NCBI GenBank assembly: GCA_021825785.1
Contig: JAKAGP010000061.1
Location: forward strand, 1-8,067
Source: Nitrospirota bacterium
GTDB lineage: Bacteria; Nitrospirota; Thermodesulfovibrionia; Thermodesulfovibrionales; JdFR-88
Reading direction: 5' to 3'
Length of the DNA stretch: 8,067 nucleotides
How positions within the stretch are numbered: position 1 is the first letter of the stretch; each line of letters starts with the position of its first letter. The notes below the pieces were generated by a model, which was given only the letters and a program-made list of their open reading frames with translations, ran no database searches and was not told the origin of the DNA. The translations under genes and the position numbers were made by a program. Positions 5,886 to 8,067 of this stretch are shown here, piece by piece.

Positions 5886-6012
5886 ATTTGTCCCAGGGCC
5901 GAAAGTACATCCATGTCCTTCCGGCTGGGTCTATCTGGATAACCCCGCGCCTGATGAGAAACCTCAAAGAAGCCTCCGTCATACCGTATTTCTTGGCAAT
6001 TTCCTCCAGCAT
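5863..6012 (-). CDS. Small helix-turn-helix DNA-binding protein
   Basis: The 49-residue product starts at ATG 6012, preceded at five bases by AAGGAGGA, the best ribosome-binding site in this part of the window and the reason for choosing this start over codons farther upstream. Residues 1-24 (MLEEIAKKYGMTEASLRFLIRRGV) form a helix-turn-helix of the MerR/excisionase (HTH_17) type. IDPAGRTWMYFR follows, where a wing would lie. The protein is short for a full regulator, and the reading may continue in another frame (5700-5885). A perfect GATAAC-N6-GTTATC dyad lies about 60 bases upstream and could be its own operator. Specific targets are unknown. It could be an accessory regulator or a prophage-type excisionase remnant. 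Confidence 0.5.
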   Translation of the reverse strand: MLEEIAKKYGMTEASLRFLIRRGVIQIDPAGRTWMYFRPWDKYGRTWPG

Positions 6013-6071
6013 TTTTGTCCTCCTTCCGCTCATCGGACAAATGCCTGCCCGGAATCTCACAAATTCGAAAA

Positions 6072-6089
6072 GATAACAAACAAGTTATC
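6072..6089. promoter_or_regulatory. Dyad GATAAC-N6-GTTATC upstream of the HTH gene, candidate operator
   Basis: The two six-base half sites are perfect inverse complements. On the minus strand TTGACC (6095-6090), a good -35, lies directly before the dyad, so the dyad would sit between -35 and -10, where MerR-type operators lie. No convincing -10 follows: TTATCT is inside the dyad and too close. Confidence 0.35.
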
Positions 6090-6095
6090 GGTCAA

Positions 6096-6436
6096 AAATC
6101 TCACGCTCACTGTCTCTGGAACCGGATTTTGCATTTTCCCAGATAGCGCAGAATCGTCTTTTTTGGCATTTTTTGTTCAAACCAAACGTTTTAACCTCCC
6201 GTTTTCAAATGATTTCCTGCTCCAGACTGTTCAAACCGTTCATTGGGACCCCCAGGTTCCTGGAGGTCAATTGCGCGTCCCACCCGGATTGCCTGCCGGC
6301 AACCGCGGGACAAAATCAAACGCTTTCGTTTTCAAAGACCTCTTTGGGCGCGGGCTTTTGAAAAAGCCCTGCCCGCCTCATCATAACCCGCCATGCCATG
6401 AAATTATCCAATAAACAGTTTATGCAATTGATTTCA
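6096..6436. other. Gene-free, structure-rich stretch
   Basis: No supported gene is seen on either strand. It contains a 10-base direct repeat TGTTCAAACC (6174-6183 and 6228-6237), a tight hairpin GACCCCCAGG-TT-CCTGGAGGTC (6247-6268, one mismatch), and a longer hairpin pairing GGGC and GGGCTTTT with AAAAGCCC and GCCC (6346-6374). A 20-codon minus-strand ORF starting MPKKTILRYLG from about 6170 looks protein-like but lacks a Shine-Dalgarno. Confidence 0.4.
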
Positions 6437-6437
6437 T

Positions 6438-6477
6438 AAAAAAATCTCCTGCCGGACCCCGCCCCGTTCGAGCAGGA
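6438..6477 (-). terminator. Minus-strand intrinsic terminator
   Basis: On the minus strand TCCTGC (6477-6472), a GC-rich loop, GCAGGA (6452-6447) and then GATTTTTTT (6446-6438) give a short stem followed by seven T. It could end the transcript of the NHL gene and the peptide ORF. Confidence 0.5.
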
Positions 6478-6559
6478 AGATCGAAGAGAAGCTTCAGCAA
6501 GATGTTGTGTTTATGTGGCTTGCAGGAATGAGGGCTTGTGGCGATTGACGGCAGTAAAG

Positions 6560-6636
6560 TACAGGCCAGCCTGTAAATTTACCCGGTCTGACCGGCAGTT
6601 GGAAACGGGCGGGATGAAATCCCGCCCGTATTTTTT
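6560..6636 (+). ncRNA. Candidate small RNA: three hairpins ending in a terminator
   Basis: Three consecutive stem-loops are seen: TACAGG-CCAG-CCTGTA (6560-6575), CCGGT-CTG-ACCGG (6583-6595), and the terminator stem at 6605-6629 with its U-tract. This is the compact layout of many Hfq-type small RNAs. No clear promoter is found upstream (TTGACG at 6545-6550 has no good -10), so expression is unproven. The array could instead be the folded 3' end of the minus-strand peptide transcript. Confidence 0.3.
6605..6636 (+). terminator. Canonical rho-independent terminator, plus strand
   Basis: ACGGGCGGGAT (6605-6615), loop GAA, ATCCCGCCCGT (6619-6629), A, then six T (6631-6636): an 11-pair perfect stem with a U-tract. 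No plus-strand gene lies within 900 bases upstream. Read on the minus strand the same hairpin lies 22 bases after the peptide ORF stop, but with only a weak T run after it. Confidence 0.8.
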
Positions 6637-6651
6637 GGGTTTTAATCTGCG

Positions 6652-6711
6652 TTAGCAGGGATGCACGCAGACGGAGCCCACAATCTTCGGCCTTGCATAT
6701 CTCATCTTCAT
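6652..6711 (-). CDS. Tiny Cys-ended peptide ORF, candidate RiPP-type precursor
   Basis: A 19-codon ORF encodes MKMRYARPKIVGSVCVHPC. Its ATG is preceded by AAAGGAGG (cctcct core at 6721-6726 on the plus strand) with a nine-base spacer, far better than chance sites here. The opening MK-x-x-Y-x-x-P-K-I recalls small precursor peptides modified by radical-SAM/SPASM enzymes, and the tail ends Cys-Val-His-Pro-Cys. That family resemblance is from memory and unverified. It lies 82 bases after the NHL gene stop on the same strand, separated by the hairpin at 6743-6770, and is followed by hairpins and a terminator, so it could be the last cistron of that unit. No maturase is visible in this window; one could lie beyond 8067. 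A chance ORF this short cannot be excluded. Confidence 0.45.
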   Translation of the reverse strand: MKMRYARPKIVGSVCVHPC

Positions 6712-6742
6712 CGCCCTCGTCCTCCTTTCCTTTAGAGGATTG

Positions 6743-6770
6743 AAGGCCCACCGCCTTAAGCGGGGGCCTT
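6743..6770 (-). repeat. Hairpin between the NHL gene and the peptide ORF
   Basis: AAGGCCC pairs with GGGCCTT, and after a one-base bulge CCGC pairs with GCGG around a TTAAG loop. On the minus strand no U-tract follows it. It might stabilise or separate the downstream peptide message. Confidence 0.5.
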
Positions 6771-6793
6771 AACGCCCGAAAAAATCCAATTCG

Positions 6794-8067
6794 CTACTGG
6801 CCCATCACGCTGATATTCACTCCTGTAACGTTCGAGTTCGCATTGACCGTTGTCGGGCAGTCCCAATAGTAGTTCTCAGTATTGAAAGTGCCGTAAACGG
6901 TATTGCAGGTCGGATACCCGCCCGGAAACTCGTAGGACCCGCCGCTCGGGTTGGGATAAGACGCCTTGCAGCCGCCCCTGAACGAGCTGTTGCAATTGCA
7001 CGCGCCCGGCGCGCTGCACGCGTATATGTAGTACGTGCCCGGATGACAGAAAGATATGGTGTAATTGCCGGAGGCGTCCGTAAGCGCCTGGGCGGCATAC
7101 TTTTCGCCGGAAGGGCCGGGCGGAGTGTGATGAATAGGCGATGTCGTGGCGAACACGAACCAGTTGGACATGGGAGAATTGGTCTGCCCTCCGGTTACCG
7201 TCCCCGAGATGGTCATGGACGAGGTCTGAGGAGAGTAGCCGGCCCCGTTGCTGGCGCCGTATGGGGAGAGGTTTACAGTGCCCAGCGCCAGGACGCCGTT
7301 TTCAGGGACGGTCATGCTGTGGCCTGGCGCCACCCAGGTCAGGTCCCCTTTGTAGGGCGGCGCAAAAGGTGGCACTGTGCTGCCCGCCGCCCTGGCCATG
7401 ATGCGGAAGTACCACGGGCCCATTGGCACGGTCCCGCTGATGAGACCATCGCTGCCGGAAGGGCCTATGATGTCCGTGGCGTTCCTGTCCGCCATCAGCA
7501 TTGGCCCGGGCTGCACATAGAGATACGCGCCCTGGACAGGGTTGCCGTTTCCGTCAAGGACCGTCGCATTGACTACGCCGCTGCCGACGAATTTATGCGC
7601 ATTGGATTGCGAATCCACGGAAAAAATCTGGCCCGCGGTATCCACCGATAAACTGTTGATAGAAATTCTGCCGTAACCCCCGTTGCCGCCGTCGCATTGG
7701 CTCGCTGCGCCTACCCATCCGCCCGCGCAGTTGCCGCTTTCATCCACTTCCCTCCAGGAGGCCAGGTTGGTCAGAAAATTGCCGTTTTGATCGAATTTCA
7801 CGATGCCGGGATAACCTACGCCATTGAGGTAATAACCACCGCCCTGCACATAGATATTGCCGGCCCCATCTGCCTGCACGGCAGTAGGATTGCCCGTAAA
7901 GCCGTTGGTCAAGTTCATCGTCCCGCACGTGCCGATCGTGGACAGAAGGCTGCCCGAGGGGCCGTATTTGCTGACGCAATAACTGCCGGCGATATAGACA
8001 TCGCCCGAGCTGTCCACCGCCGGCTGCCCCCCGGTGCCGGCCGGGAACGTGGTTACCAGGGAGCCGG
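6794..8067 (-). CDS. NHL-repeat / carboxypeptidase-regulatory-like secreted protein, 5' end beyond the window
   Basis: At least 423 residues are visible and the frame stays open to the window edge, so the N-terminus (probably with a signal peptide) is missing. The first part (visible residues about 10-160) has NHL/beta-propeller blades: VDSSGDVYIAG, VSKYGPSGSLLSTIG, QADGAGNIYVQGGGY, IVKFDQNGNFL, SVDTAGQIFSVD. Two Ig-like carboxypeptidase-regulatory-type segments follow: VNATVLDGNGNPVQGAYLYV (from about 165) and MTISGTVTGG then ALTDASGNYTISF (from about 284). The C-terminal 85 residues hold seven cysteines, including ACNCNSSFRGGC, suggesting disulfides outside the cytoplasm. No enzyme motif is seen; a surface or periplasmic binding or structural role is inferred. 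The gene is followed by the peptide ORF on the same strand. Confidence 0.8.
   Translation of the reverse strand, partial: GSLVTTFPAGTGGQPAVDSSGDVYIAGSYCVSKYGPSGSLLSTIGTCGTMNLTNGFTGNPTAVQADGAGNIYVQGGGYYLNGVGYPGIVKFDQNGNFLTNLASWREVDESGNCAGGWVGAASQCDGGNGGYGRISINSLSVDTAGQIFSVDSQSNAHKFVGSGVVNATVLDGNGNPVQGAYLYVQPGPMLMADRNATDIIGPSGSDGLISGTVPMGPWYFRIMARAAGSTVPPFAPPYKGDLTWVAPGHSMTVPENGVLALGTVNLSPYGASNGAGYSPQTSSMTISGTVTGGQTNSPMSNWFVFATTSPIHHTPPGPSGEKYAAQALTDASGNYTISFCHPGTYYIYACSAPGACNCNSSFRGGCKASYPNPSGGSYEFPGGYPTCNTVYGTFNTENYYWDCPTTVNANSNVTGVNISVMGQ

Noticed and set aside
5839..6414. 191-codon plus-strand ORF
   Set aside because: It is antisense to the HTH gene with its strong Shine-Dalgarno, low in recognisable motifs, and runs through hairpins.
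6494..6751. 85-codon minus-strand ORF starting at a GTG
   Set aside because: It has no good ribosome-binding site, runs through the perfect terminator hairpin, and overlaps the better-supported peptide ORF in another frame.
6677..6771. Plus-strand hydrophobic frame reading TIFGLAYLIFIALVLLSF, like a small membrane protein
   Set aside because: It has no ATG, GTG or TTG before the hydrophobic part and an in-frame TAG at 6653-6655. It is the complement of the peptide ORF and its Shine-Dalgarno.
7043..7651. 202-codon plus-strand ORF opposite the NHL gene
   Set aside because: It is a GC-rich shadow frame; the minus strand shows clear NHL and Ig-like repeats.
1..8067. CRISPR array
   Set aside because: No regularly spaced direct repeats were seen; the only direct repeats are isolated pairs such as TGTTCAAACC at 6174 and 6228.

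Overview
The window reads as a piece of a Gram-negative, moderately GC-rich bacterial chromosome. Hfq, a SurA/PpiD-type periplasmic chaperone domain, a secreted zinc phospholipase-C-like protein and a large NHL-repeat secreted protein fit Desulfobacterota or Nitrospirota-type bacteria. That placement is an inference from gene content, not a measurement.

Left part (1-3303). Positions 1-183 hold nested inverted repeats and no convincing gene. A minus-strand secreted zinc-dependent phospholipase-C-family protein (184-885) is divergent from a compact plus-strand cluster: hfq (1056-1292), a NUDIX hydrolase overlapping the hfq end (about 1285-1689), and a membrane-anchored SurA-N protein without a PPIase domain (1698-2399). 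After a 256-base gap with a perfect TATAAT box comes a uracil-DNA-glycosylase-superfamily protein (2656-3303).

Middle (3423-5680). A tRNA-Leu(GAG) with its own promoter is followed by a complete-length but dead IS3-family element (3608-4862). Its orfA is intact. Its orfB carries a nonsense codon, a one-base frameshift and a Tyr in place of the second catalytic Asp. Next is a two-gene toxin-antitoxin-like pair: a small ribbon-helix-helix-like protein overlapping a PIN-domain nuclease.

Right part (5681-8067). This section is sparse and mostly minus-strand. A small HTH protein has a strong Shine-Dalgarno and a GATAAC-N6-GTTATC dyad upstream. A second reading frame follows it, perhaps its frameshifted tail. 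About 700 bases of structured non-coding DNA come next. The minus-strand NHL/carboxypeptidase-regulatory-like gene runs off the window edge. Between its stop and a minus-strand terminator lies a 19-codon ORF (6652-6711) with a near-perfect Shine-Dalgarno. It encodes a Cys-ended peptide that starts MKMRYARPKI and ends VHPC. It resembles the start of radical-SAM-type RiPP precursors and is the most interesting candidate here. On the opposite strand next to it, three consecutive hairpins end in a canonical U-tract terminator with no plus-strand gene to terminate, so a small RNA is possible.
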